Origin: Dissophora ornata
Taxonomy: Eukaryota > Mortierellomycota > Mortierellomycetes > Mortierellales > Mortierellaceae
Direction: 5' to 3'
Assembly (NCBI GenBank): GCA_025201705.1
Contig: MU617420.1
Coordinates: 1 to 13,576, forward strand
Length of the DNA stretch: 13,576 bases
Part shown: in pieces, positions 1 to 9,172 of the stretch
Layout: every line of letters begins with the position of its first letter
Numbering within the stretch: position 1 is the first letter of the stretch
The notes under the pieces: generated by a model
What the model was told of the DNA's origin: nothing
Databases searched by the model: none
The model's input: the letters and a program-made list of their open reading frames with translations, nothing else
Program-made: the position numbers and the translations under genes

Positions 1-90
1 AACTCCCCTCCTCTCTTTTGCATGATCGGAACAAAGATGAAAAAGCGGACGAAATAAAAAATGGGTATCTGATATTTTTTTCTGCATGAA

Positions 91-96
91 TTTATT
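91..96 (-). terminator. Candidate polyadenylation signal for rps14
   Basis: AATAAA on the minus strand, about 195 nt past the uS11 stop codon. It is the nearest canonical hexamer downstream of that gene. The rest of 1-289 is A/T-rich, with homopolymer runs and no supported gene. Confidence 0.4.
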
Positions 97-289
97 TGAA
101 ATAGTCCTTTGTTCCTTTGGTATCCCGTCCTTGTAAATCCATGACTTGTTGTCCTTGATCGAAAAAAATGAGTCCACGATCCCCAGAAACTGAGAAAACG
201 ACGGATCCACATAACCGCCAAGACATTTTTGCCGGTCGAAATGTAAAGCAAAAAAAAAAAAAGAGAGAATTCTCGAATTTTTTTTTTGT

Positions 290-906
<617 letters not shown>

Positions 907-1848
907 CTGTTGGAGGTCGAAAAGATAAGCGGTGGGAGTTCCAGGTTAATATGGTGTGGTCAATTGGGTGTTGGTATTGAGTGTGTCTCCAGAGTGAATA
1001 GCCCTGGAGCGCTAGGTGTAGTTGTTCCAGGTGGCAGAGTCTAGATTGGCGCACTCTCAGTCTGATTATTGATGGCTGATCATAGATTTGAGTACGAGTG
1101 AGGTGGCATCCGTAAGAGCTCCTAAATAGCTTGCCATAATCGCACTCTGCCATTTCCGAGCTGTCCTTCCTGTCAATTTCATCTAGACAAGCTGATCTCT
1201 TGTGCGTCATCCTGATTCCGCCCCACTGGTCATTAACCAATGTCATCAGTTCCTTCTCCTCCAGCCAACATGGTCCATCTTAGAATATGTCCATGGATAC
1301 AAGCTGAAGACGTCGCGAATCTGATGATCGGATGGATGGCTGGACCGTCGACATGGATGGATAGACATCCACCGCAGCAATAATAAAATACTTTCCATTT
1401 TGGTGAGTGTTGAGAAAAAGGAGGTTTCAAGTGGGATTCGGCTCTCGCATTGATTTATTCCTCTTCCTCACACTACCGCAAAGCCACCCTCTAGAAAGCA
1501 CCCGCAACCTCGACAGACCACACGCGTTTTCACAGCTCCACAGTCAGACAGTGGCGACAACGGACCTGGGAGACAGTTGCTGGCAAGGGGGACGGACTGA
1601 CACTGAGACACATCCATCCTTCATTCTTCTTATCTTTGTAGTAGCCGCCAGAAAACATGAGTCTTTTAATCCGCTATCGAATCCTATCTAGCCTACCCAT
1701 CCAGTTCACGTATTTGCACTGTTGACCTCATATTCCACATGATCGCGCGGTCGCGGCCACCTCGCCTCAGGGCTAGAATCGCATGTTTACGAATTTCTCT
1801 ATCGCATCGTCGACGTTGTACTTGGGGCAATGATCTCCTCGTCTTATA
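907..1848. other. uS11 first intron/leader and intergenic region
   Basis: No supported coding exon. On the minus strand, 907 to about 1410 probably holds the first intron of the uS11 gene, since an acceptor sits at 908-907 and the initiator exon must be upstream. A pyrimidine-rich stretch followed by CACCAAAATGG (start codon 1413-1411) resembles a ribosomal-protein-gene start. From 1440 to 1790 I see mixed-composition DNA without recognisable genes. 1790-1848 belongs to the zinc-knuckle repeat array of the next gene. Confidence 0.45.
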
Positions 1849-2062
1849 TCATGGCCTTGTGCTCGGCAGTACTGGCATACTGTGTTTGCGATCGACGTCG
1901 TACTTAGGGCAATAATCTCCTCGTCCTATATCATGGCCTTGTGCTCGGCAGTGCTGGCATACTGTATCTTTGAATTTCTTTATCGCATAGTGGACTTCGA
2001 ACTCAAGGCAATAATGTCGTCGCTCATGGTCATGGCCTTTTTTGTGGCAGTACTGGCAGAGA
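1808..2062 (-). repeat. Three tandem zinc-knuckle-coding repeat units
   Basis: Direct repeats covering roughly 1808-1885, 1893-1990 and 1991-2062. The two leftmost are near-identical over about 75 bp and encode CX2CX4HX7C knuckles; the rightmost is more diverged. Measured at the shared motif (c1828, c1910, c2009), the periods are 99 bp (33 codons) between the right and middle units but only 82 bp between the middle and left units. The 17-bp shortfall breaks the reading frame before the left unit. Confidence 0.8.
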
Positions 2063-2502
2063 ATCTCGTAGAAATATGGCCATTTGTCAATGAACCCATA
2101 CACCACTGTGATGGCCTCGGCGTTGATGCGTGGATATATCAGCACTTCAGAGTGCTTTTTCGCGTATATGTTGCCATCCACTCCGATCTCGGGGTCACCC
2201 ATGGATATATCAAGAAGCAGTATGTCTTTGTCGAGTCTCCCACAGTTGATTGCGACGTAACAGCATCTGCCTTTCCTTGTCCATAGCCTTGCAATATCTT
2301 CGTTCATCGTAGTGGAGATGAATTGCGATTTCACGCTGTTTGTCATTCCTTTGTTGAGATGTTGGTAGAGCGTCAACGAGGCCTCGGGGTCGGTTGCGGA
2401 TATCCCATTCCGGAGATCGTCGTGTTCACGTAGAACTCGATACAAGATTCTGTTTGCTTTGTACGCAGGCTGCCAGGTTGGGGGATATTGTTGTGTGAAC
2501 AT
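1849..2502 (-). CDS. ADP-ribosyltransferase-fold-like protein with C-terminal zinc-knuckle repeats
   Basis: About 217 aa from the ATG at 2502. Residues 17-136 look like the ART-fold-like domain found in many uncharacterised fungal proteins. An R (YR at 21-22), an S-T-T (FISTT at 61-65) and an E (SEVLI at 118-122) come in the order and spacing of the R-S-E class, with H-S-E where active enzymes usually have Q/ExE. Catalytic activity is unproven. Two zinc knuckles of form CX2CX4HX7C follow at residues 149-165 and 182-198, exactly 33 residues apart. A third, very similar copy is encoded just downstream but out of frame, so the protein ends in an unrelated 10-20-residue tail. A T13-GGCAG acceptor at 2543-2527 suggests an upstream exon, so the N-terminus may be longer. 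Substrate and role are unknown; nucleic-acid or protein binding by the knuckles is inference. Confidence 0.6.
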   Translation of the reverse strand: MFTQQYPPTWQPAYKANRILYRVLREHDDLRNGISATDPEASLTLYQHLNKGMTNSVKSQFISTTMNEDIARLWTRKGRCCYVAINCGRLDKDILLLDISMGDPEIGVDGNIYAKKHSEVLIYPRINAEAITVVYGFIDKWPYFYEILCQYCHKKGHDHERRHYCLEFEVHYAIKKFKDTVCQHCRAQGHDIGRGDYCPKYDVDRKHSMPVLPSTRP

Positions 2503-2635
2503 GTTGAATAAAGAGTGATGAAGAACTGCCAAAAAAAAAAAAATGTCGCCACACTCGAAAATCTGAGTGCCCCATGACCTTGTTAGTCAATGCTGTCAGT
2601 GCGGTCGCATGCACATTGCAAGCACATCAATATTC

Positions 2636-2773
2636 TTGAAAAGTGAGAATCGGCTTCGATTTTTTGTGTTACTGAATGCTCGTGTGAGAAGCGGGAAAAA
2701 AATACATTTCTCGCAGAGAATCGGCAACTCTGAGAATCGCTTTCAAGAATCGAAGCCGATTCTCACTACTTTT
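2636..2773. repeat. Inverted-repeat element with perfect 19-bp arms
   Basis: The 19 bases at 2643-2661 are the exact reverse complement of 2748-2766, with an 86-bp spacer. Weaker complementarity extends outward to about 2636 and 2773. GAGAATCG-type words recur inside (near 2716 and 2732). The segment has no gene and could be a small non-autonomous element, or the tail of the SINE-like unit whose head is at 2811-2863. Confidence 0.7.
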
Positions 2774-2810
2774 AAGAAAGGAGAGCAGCTGTAACACGTT
2801 GATCCGGACC

Positions 2811-2863
2811 GGGGCTAGAACCCCGACTAGTTTCGGTGCACAAGAGGTACGGTAACTCACGCC
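2811..2863 (-). other. tRNA-like pol III box A/box B pair (possible SINE head)
   Basis: Reading the minus strand, GGCGTGAGTTACC (2863-2851) resembles a tRNA D-arm/box A. GGGGTTCTAGCCCC (2824-2811) resembles a T-arm/box B with a TTCTAGC loop. The spacing of about 28 nt suits an intron-less tRNA. The acceptor stem does not pair and no anticodon arm is clear, so this is not a functional tRNA. It would fit the head of a tRNA-derived SINE. Confidence 0.35.
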
Positions 2864-2884
2864 TCTGTATAATAAAAACTTTCA

Positions 2885-2895
2885 TTTATTTTATT
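2885..2895 (-). terminator. Polyadenylation signals of the PQ-loop gene
   Basis: Two overlapping AATAAA hexamers on the minus strand, 80-90 nt beyond the stop codon of the PQ-loop gene. This is a normal distance for a fungal 3' UTR. Confidence 0.55.
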
Positions 2896-2974
2896 GGTTA
2901 AATCTAGACGCATCGTACAAAGCGCGATTGTGTGGTTTGCCCGCATATCCTCAACATTTCTTTCAAAGCCCTAG

Positions 2975-4544
2975 TTAAATCCGTCTCAGCTCTGATTCCA
3001 CTTTTGCGATAACTCCAGGGCGTCCATTCTCTTCAGCAGCAGCAACACCACCGGACCTCTCCACTGCCGTCTTTGAAGAACCACCTACCCCTTCTTCAAA
3101 TCTGCCACCTGGCTCTGAAAATTCTTGTGCCTCTTCTCCATGGATACCATAGTCGTGCACATCATCATGCACCATCAACAACGGTGTTCTCTCTGCGGAA
3201 TGGAACGAACTAAGGCCCAGATGCTTCGCCCTGAAATAGTAGTGTAGACACATTCCAAGGAGCACAGCCTGCAAAAGCGCAGAGACCGCGTAAGGGAACC
3301 AGGTAGACCAATTGACCCCGGGACTCAGCGCCAACGAAACAGTCATTATGATAGCGGCTGGAGTTTGCATCAGCATCGTTGGGATACTGAGCGCGCCTAC
3401 AGACTGTGAAGTTTTTGAAGTTCTTATTATTAGTGGCAATTAAAGAGATTACGCCAATTTGTTTTTTAATAAAAAAAAAGATGATTTCTTTACCTTGCGG
3501 ATTGAGGTCTCGACAATCTGTGGTATATGCTGGATCATAGTCAAGAGAACACTTGCCACCCCGAGGAACCCCGCCCAGAACAATGTCCAAGAACTACGAC
3601 GGTCAATCGTATCGTCCACAAAGATCAGCGAAATGATGGTGATCACGGTCGTGACTACAAAGTTTCCCAGAATGACTTTTGCAAAGAACAAGGAGATGGC
3701 CCAGGAAAAGGAGCGGGAGGGGAGACAGATCAAGTGTAGGATACGCACAAGTCTGTTGGTCTTTTTGCCCGGCGGGTAGTAGATCATGTACAGGACGAAT
3801 CTAATGGAGAGACGACAAAAAAGAAGGAAAAAAGAAAAAAAAGTGGGGTATGGATTGGATGAGGTTCAGGGAGACATTAAATGATTATAATAAGGCATTT
3901 GTAAGCTTATGCCTGATTAGATGTTTTACATGAGAGTGAAGAGTACAAACTGAACAAACAGCTGTGCTATCCCGAGGATGCTCTCCATACAACGGCCTGC
4001 ACCCTAAATGGTGACAAAGTAACCATGCCATGTTAATGAAAAGGGATCGCCACCAAATATAAAAAGTGTATATCACGCCTGCAGATGTTTGTTTGATTGC
4101 CCAGAAGCATCTTACAACGACAGTACAGCAGCTAATCCCTCTCCACTCCATAATGAGAATGTTGAAAAAGGACCAGCATGTCGAAAGACAACCGATGAGC
4201 AAGAACCAGGGACTGAAACCATCACTGCTTTTCTTGTGTATGATCCGGAAGACCTAGATTCACAACCCGCCAAAAAAGTGGAGAGAGAGAGGTTTAGTCA
4301 GACCACTTTGTGCTTGTATCTAGAGCCAACGATAGATACATCGGCGAAATGAGCGCAGGTGGATGGGCGAGGGTACCTGGGGTAAATAGGATACAATGAT
4401 CCCGATGAGCACCAGGACTGAAAGCGTCAGCTTGTAGTTATTGTTTCTCGGACTACATTCTGATTCATCTGGTGGGCCCCAAGACGTTGACAATAGTGGA
4501 GACGACACGAACATGTCAAGGACAGGCAAGAGTGGCTGCAGCAT
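2975..4544 (-). CDS. PQ-loop repeat membrane protein (five exons)
   Basis: Putative seven-helix PQ-loop transporter of the cystinosin/Ypq/SWEET-like superfamily, probably moving small solutes across the vacuolar or a related membrane. Exons on the minus strand: 4544-4377, 4253-4116, 4003-3930, 3800-3494, 3403-2975. All introns (123, 112, 129, 90 nt) are GT-AG and the phases agree, giving 371 aa. The first PQ loop is VSYLPQ at residues 51-56, followed after the junction by IIHKKSSDGFSPWFLL. The second is MIQHIPQ (PQ at 220-221), followed by SVGALSIPTMLMQTP. The hydrophilic C-terminal tail of about 75 residues begins with ERTPLL (300-305), a match to the [DE]xxxL[LI] sorting signal. The start is the first in-frame ATG; a TTG at 4601 is only a frame extension. 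It is divergent from the pol III subunit gene. Family is secure; substrate is unknown. Confidence 0.85.
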
Positions 4545-5214
4545 ATGGTATTCGTACAAAGCGAAAAGGTGTGGAGATGAACAAAAAGAAAGTGGAGTCA
4601 ATTAGCCCGACTTTTGCTCGACTTTATTTCTACCCCTGAGAAATTAATCACCACCCCCACTTTTTGCCTCGTGTCTCGTCAGTGCGCGCCTGTGACCCGA
4701 AGACTCACCGAAGAGGGGAAAGGGGGAAAGGCGCGACCTTGTTCCTCGCGCCGCTGCTGCTGCTGCTGGAAAACAACCAATCGTATCTAGAAAGCAGTTC
4801 TATCGAGCATAGCAATGCAGGCAGTGATATCCTGTTCCAGACACACCTGTCTTGTGCTGGCTTCTTTTCTTATCTGGCATCGCATTGCCGGGGCTCCACA
4901 GGTCAATGAGCCTACGCACTTTAGTCAGCAACGGCTGTAATGCATGACGCACAGCCAGTTTCAGTCTGTGGAGCCGATTTCGCTAAGCAGCGCTGCTTGT
5001 AGCTATCAAATGTCTAGATGAGTCGCGTCCGGGGTGCCTTACTGCATGTGTCTAGATTTTTGGCAGTCATACCGTAAACAAAACATTAAAAAAAGTGGAG
5101 CTTGCTTCCACCTCCCCCAAGGTCCATTCATTGCATACGCCCACCCACTTCTTTCCATCCTCTTTCCTCCCCCCTCTCTCCACACACACACACACATATT
5201 CACACTCTAACAAA
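4545..5214. promoter_or_regulatory. Divergent promoter region between the PQ-loop gene and RPC53
   Basis: About 670 bp with no supported gene. It holds a (GCT)n run near 4752, a 10-bp inverted repeat (4892-4901 with 4966-4975), a perfect 14-bp palindrome (4985-4998), two copies of TGTCTAGAT (5011-5019, 5048-5056), and a C/T-rich leader with a short (CA)n run at 5181-5196 just before the RPC53 start codon. Promoter function is inferred from position. Confidence 0.5.
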
Positions 5215-7495
5215 ATGTCTGAAGAGGCTGACAGCTCAAACTCCTACTCTCACGAAAACAACCATGCAGGCGGTCGACCAGCAGAGGACAATGCCGCATC
5301 CACCTCAAATGGTTCTTCGTCCACAGCAGCAGGAAGCATCGGTTCCCTTCATACCCCAACCGGCACACCTGCAGGACGATTGACTTCTTTGCGTGGAGGA
5401 CGGGGCGGTGGTGCTGGGGCAGGTCCTTCTTCTTCTACTCGTGGCGGCGGCGAGAGAAAGGTAATAAAAAAAAACCCCCCTCCCCCCTTCCGCGACACAA
5501 AAAGGGCGGAAAAGGGAGCAGCGCCACCATTATTTTCTTTGGAAAAAAAAAAGTGCCTAACGACGACAATGGTATCTGTCTACATTTCGATATAGATGAA
5601 ATTTGTCCCCGTTGTGCCAACTAAACGTAACAAGAAGGATGCGTAAGTTTATTTCTTTTCCAATTGATCAATTTTTTTTTTTTTTGGCCATGGGAGCGCT
5701 TTTCTGCGCCGTCGGATTAAACGCCCTTCCACAGCAGGAGAGAGAAAGAGGAGAATATTTCTGACCTTTCCTTGCATATTTGTCCATCTCCTGTATAGGG
5801 CGCCGTCATTGCTTGATGAAGCTAGAGCTGGAGCTGGAGCTGGATCAGGATCAGGAACAGGACGCGACGGGGTAAGGACAAAAGGATCAGCAAAAAATCA
5901 AAGGCATTTCTGCCTGCGGCAAGTTCAGAGACGAAAAACAAAAAATGACTCATACTCTCAACCATCTTTTTTTTTTTTTTGACATTCTAGTCGCGTGGTC
6001 GTGGAGGCATGAGAGGCCGTGGACGTGGACGTGGTCGCCCAGAAGACGTTATTGCTACAGCCTCAGGACCTTTCTCACTCGGACCAGCAGCATTTGGTAA
6101 AAAAAGAAAGCGGTTTCCAAACCTCGATTTGTTTCTTTTGTTGAATGTTTTACTTTGACAGAGCAAAGCAAATTGTGCTCTAACCGCTTGCTTCCCCCAC
6201 TCCCCCACTCCCCCACTCGATACTTAAATCTAGCCCGATCAAGGCAAATCATAAGCGGTGGAGGAGCCAGTGGAGCACACGCGAGTTATACAGGAGTTCA
6301 GGCGGTGAAGTATGAAGGCGAAGGAGGTCTGTCGGGCGAGGATCGGGAATATTATGGTGCAGCAGCTGTGGATATGAAGTTTGGATCAGTGACTGCAGAT
6401 GCTTCTGTACCAACAGGACTGGAGAACCCGAGCGATGATATTAAGACTGCGTCCATTAAAGGACCGACTGTGAAGGAGGAAAAGATCTCGGCGCGAGTTA
6501 TGGAAGGTGTTGAAGGCGATGACGAAGGCGACCTTGATCTTAACTCATTTGAAGGCACAGGTATTTTTATCCGATCCCCCCCATATTCATTTTGTTGTGA
6601 AAGGAAAAAAAGAAAACGATTGAACGCTGGGGCCTTTCGAACTGACATTTTTCTGGTGCGTTTTTGCTCATGTTTTTTTTGTCTAGAAGGAGACGAGAGC
6701 GATATTAAACGCAGGTACGACGGCCCAGCGCGGGATCTGTTGCCAAAGGTAATGTTTTCTAATATCTTGGCTCTTGAGCGCACCTCTTCATCTCTCTCCA
6801 GTGCTTGCATTAACACTCCTCTCACTCTGTGTGTTTTTTAACATGGTTAGTCTTTGGTCGATCAAATGTTCTTTTTCCAATTCCCAAGCGTCATGCCAGA
6901 GTTCAATCCCAGACCTGTCACACCCGTACCCATCATCTCCATGGCATCTTCTTTAGCCTCGTCTCCTGCAGCAGGGTCCATGTACAGCACGCCCGATGGC
7001 ACCGAAAAGATGGACGATTCAGAGGACCGACTCTTGTCAGTCAAGTCTGAGCCCATCGATGTCGATCGGCCCATCTTGGTCCCTGACAGCGATAGTGTTA
7101 ATATCAAATCGGAGCATCAGGATCTTAAGGTCGGATTGATGGAAGGAGCCTCCTCTTCTTCTTCTGTACCTGTCGGTCAGCGCGCCAAATCCAAGGCCAC
7201 TGCCACATCTTCAACCGCCAAGCAGGTTGAGAAGGAAGAGACAGAGGAGAGTTACTTGATGCAAGAGGGCAAGATTGGTCGGCTATTGGTATACAAGTCT
7301 GGAAAGGTCAAGATGCAGGTTGGCGATATTGTCATGGATGTGTCTTCGGGTTCTGAATGCTCGTTCTTGCAGGATGTGGTGGTGGTGGATTCGAATAGTA
7401 AGCAGTCGTTTGTGATGGGATCTGTTCAGAAGAGGATGGTGTGTGTGCCCAACTTGACACAGCTTTTGAGTGGCCTGGAGGCCGTGGATGTATAG
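5215..7495 (+). CDS. rpc53: DNA-directed RNA polymerase III subunit RPC4 (RPC53/POLR3D)
   Basis: Pol III-specific subunit that pairs with RPC37 (RPC5) in the TFIIF-like heterodimer and acts in initiation, termination and reinitiation at tRNA and 5S genes. Exons: 5215-5460, 5596-5642, 5799-5871, 5991-6096, 6234-6560, 6687-6748, 6851-7495, with consistent phases, giving 501 aa. An alternative acceptor at 6161 stays in frame and adds 24 residues. The N-terminus is low-complexity Ser/Gly. Exon 2 carries the family's basic KFVPVVPTKRNKK motif, exon 4 an RG-rich stretch then TASGPFSLGPAAF. The C-terminal domain is typical: GKIGRLLVYKSGKVKMQVGD, then VSSGSECSFLQDVVVVDS and KRMVCVPNLTQLL. Length is near that of yeast Rpc53 (about 420) plus an extended acidic/Ser-rich middle. 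The ATG has CAAA before it. It is convergent with vtc1. Identity is secure; the exon 5 start is the only soft boundary. Confidence 0.92.
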
Positions 7496-7544
7496 TAAAA
7501 AAAAAAAAAAAAAAAGAAAAGAAATAATGGATCACACAGCATAC

Positions 7545-7550
7545 AATAAA
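7545..7550 (+). terminator. RPC53 polyadenylation signal
   Basis: AATAAA 50 nt after the RPC53 stop codon, downstream of a run of 19 A residues (7497-7515). Confidence 0.55.
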
Positions 7551-7681
7551 ACATAATTCATGAGTTTATTGTCACAAAAATCGACATGTCCCCGCGCTGT
7601 GGAATATACTGTTGCCATGATCCCGGATCCTCCTTGATGGAAAAATTAAAAAAAAAAAAGCAAACCGCAAAGAGAACTAAT

Positions 7682-7687
7682 TTTATT
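7682..7687 (-). terminator. vtc1 polyadenylation signal
   Basis: AATAAA on the minus strand about 35 nt past the vtc1 stop codon. It faces the RPC53 signal, so the two convergent transcripts end within about 140 bp of each other. Confidence 0.55.
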
Positions 7688-7721
7688 CACACAACACCTG
7701 ACCTTGATCAACCATCTCGTC

Positions 7722-8177
7722 TCAAAAGCCGCCCTTGTCACCAAAGAGCCTCAGTCCGAAATTGATCATAATGGCCGACACGATAAAGACACACAGCGCC
7801 GTCGGTCCAAACCGATCGTCATAAGGGCCAGGCTGCCTCTTCCTGATACGGTCCGCTCTCCAGTGGAAGGTGAACAGCGCATAGATCATTACAGCCACTG
7901 CCACAAACGTAAACACCGCTGCTGAGATCCGTCCGATACGGTCTCCAAAGTTCAACAAGCCGATGGCCAAGGACCCCAGAAGGACTGTGAAGTTGAGCCA
8001 CGAGAGAAACGTGCGTTCGTTGGCAAAGAACACCTTGGGCTCGACACGGACAGGGAGGGCGATACGCTTGCCTGGTGGAGTTTGGAGGAGGGGAGCAGAA
8101 GACGAACCCGAGGGCATATCTGTGGAGTGGATATGCTGCTTCTGCTGCTGCTGCTGCGATGAACCGACTCCTGACAT
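7722..8177 (-). CDS. vtc1: Vacuolar transporter chaperone subunit 1 (Vtc1)
   Basis: Small membrane subunit of the VTC complex, which makes inorganic polyphosphate from ATP and moves it into the vacuole. The single exon encodes 151 aa. Residues 28-151 match the fungal Vtc1 pattern (DUF202-type): [20 protein letters not shown], then [20 protein letters not shown], three membrane helices, and [21 protein letters not shown] between helices 2 and 3. The first 27 residues are an extra low-complexity head with a Q5 tract (8-12). A second Met at residue 21 would give 131 aa, close to the 129 of yeast Vtc1, so start choice is slightly open; the upstream ATG is the first in the transcript and is preferred. 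A long CT tract lies 54 nt upstream in the likely leader. Catalytic Vtc4 is not in this window. Confidence 0.95.
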   Translation of the reverse strand: MSGVGSSQQQQQKQHIHSTDMPSGSSSAPLLQTPPGKRIALPVRVEPKVFFANERTFLSWLNFTVLLGSLAIGLLNFGDRIGRISAAVFTFVAVAVMIYALFTFHWRADRIRKRQPGPYDDRFGPTALCVFIVSAIMINFGLRLFGDKGGF

Positions 8178-8227
8178 GGCTTGGTTTTGTTTGTGGTTTG
8201 GATGAGAGTTTGACTGGCGTTTGGGTG

Positions 8228-8230
<3 letters not shown>

Positions 8231-8285
<55 letters not shown>

Positions 8286-8286
8286 G
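8231..8286. repeat. (GA)n microsatellite in the vtc1 leader
   Basis: Near-perfect AG dinucleotide tract of 56 bp with one interruption (AGCG at 8271-8274). On the vtc1 coding strand it reads as a CT-rich pyrimidine tract ending 54 nt before the start codon. Confidence 0.9.
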
Positions 8287-9172
8287 GCCTATTGAGGTTC
8301 AATGAACGTAAAACGGTCAAGAGGTTTCATACCAGCCATTCAAGTTCAAACATTCATGCATTCATTGAGAGTCCTGAGCAAAGCATGGACGTCAGCTCAT
8401 TTCCAAAAGATGCATCAAAAACACATGTGGGGTGGTGACTCAAAACATATGCTTTGCCCAAATGGGTCCGTTCATTTTTGTATTCCCAGGTATCAATCAA
8501 TACCCAAACTCAAAAAAAAAACAACGATGGAATGTTGGACAATGAACATGCATGATGTCGGCCAATGCCGCGACCGATAAAAAAGACACTTACAGAAACG
8601 TGGAATGTGGAAGCGATGGAGGCGATGCTCGGTAGGCAGCGGGAGGGAGGGGGCCAGGGAGAACAAGGGAGAAGAGGCAAGCAGAGACACAAAAAAATAA
8701 ACTCCAAGAAAAATGCGTGACTGTCCCGCATCTTGGACCATTTCAGGATACCGACACCCGCGACCAAGTTTGTGTGTGTGTGCAGCATAACGTTTGTATT
8801 TTTTACAGGTGGGTGGTGTGTGTGGCCAAAGGAGGGAGGGGGGGTATTGAAAGGGCTAAGTTATCTACGATCTATATAGCGGATGTCGATGAATTAAGAG
8901 AATTATGGAATAGGCTTAAAAGTACAGCAGAAACGAAAACAAGGAGAAAAGAAAAGGCTCGAAAACAGAAACGGGGGGAAGGGGAGGGGCAACGCACAGC
9001 GTCGCGTAAACATTAAAAGGACAATGAGAGAGAGAGAGAGAGAAAGAAAGAGTCAAATATGACTGTCGAGGAAGGGGTTTAGACGGTATGCACGGCAGGG
9101 GAACCATTCTATTCAAAAGTCAAGACAGAGAAGCGTTAGTCTGTGTACAAGTGCAGATCGGCGCCAAACAGG
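8287..9172. other. Intergenic: vtc1 upstream region and 3' flank of the fusion gene
   Basis: No supported gene. On the minus strand a GTAAGT at 8593-8588 could be the donor of a 5'-UTR intron of vtc1. A CACGTT hexamer lies at 8602-8597 and a CACATGTG palindrome at 8422-8429. A second GA-rich microsatellite runs from about 9027 to 9052. From 8800 to 9172 the DNA is purine-rich and probably holds the 3' UTR, and possibly the last exon, of the gene to its right. Confidence 0.4.

Noticed and set aside
1057..1248. Candidate C/D-box snoRNA in the uS11 first intron (TGATGA at 1248, CTGA at 1060)
   Set aside because: The boxes are about 190 nt apart with no terminal stem, too long and unsupported for a C/D snoRNA.
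2811..2870. Functional tRNA gene
   Set aside because: Although box A/B-like motifs exist, the acceptor stem does not pair, the T stem has a mismatch and no anticodon arm is clear.
7497..7515. Run of 19 A residues after the RPC53 stop as evidence of a retrocopy
   Set aside because: The gene contains six introns, so it is not a processed copy. A/T homopolymers are common throughout the window.
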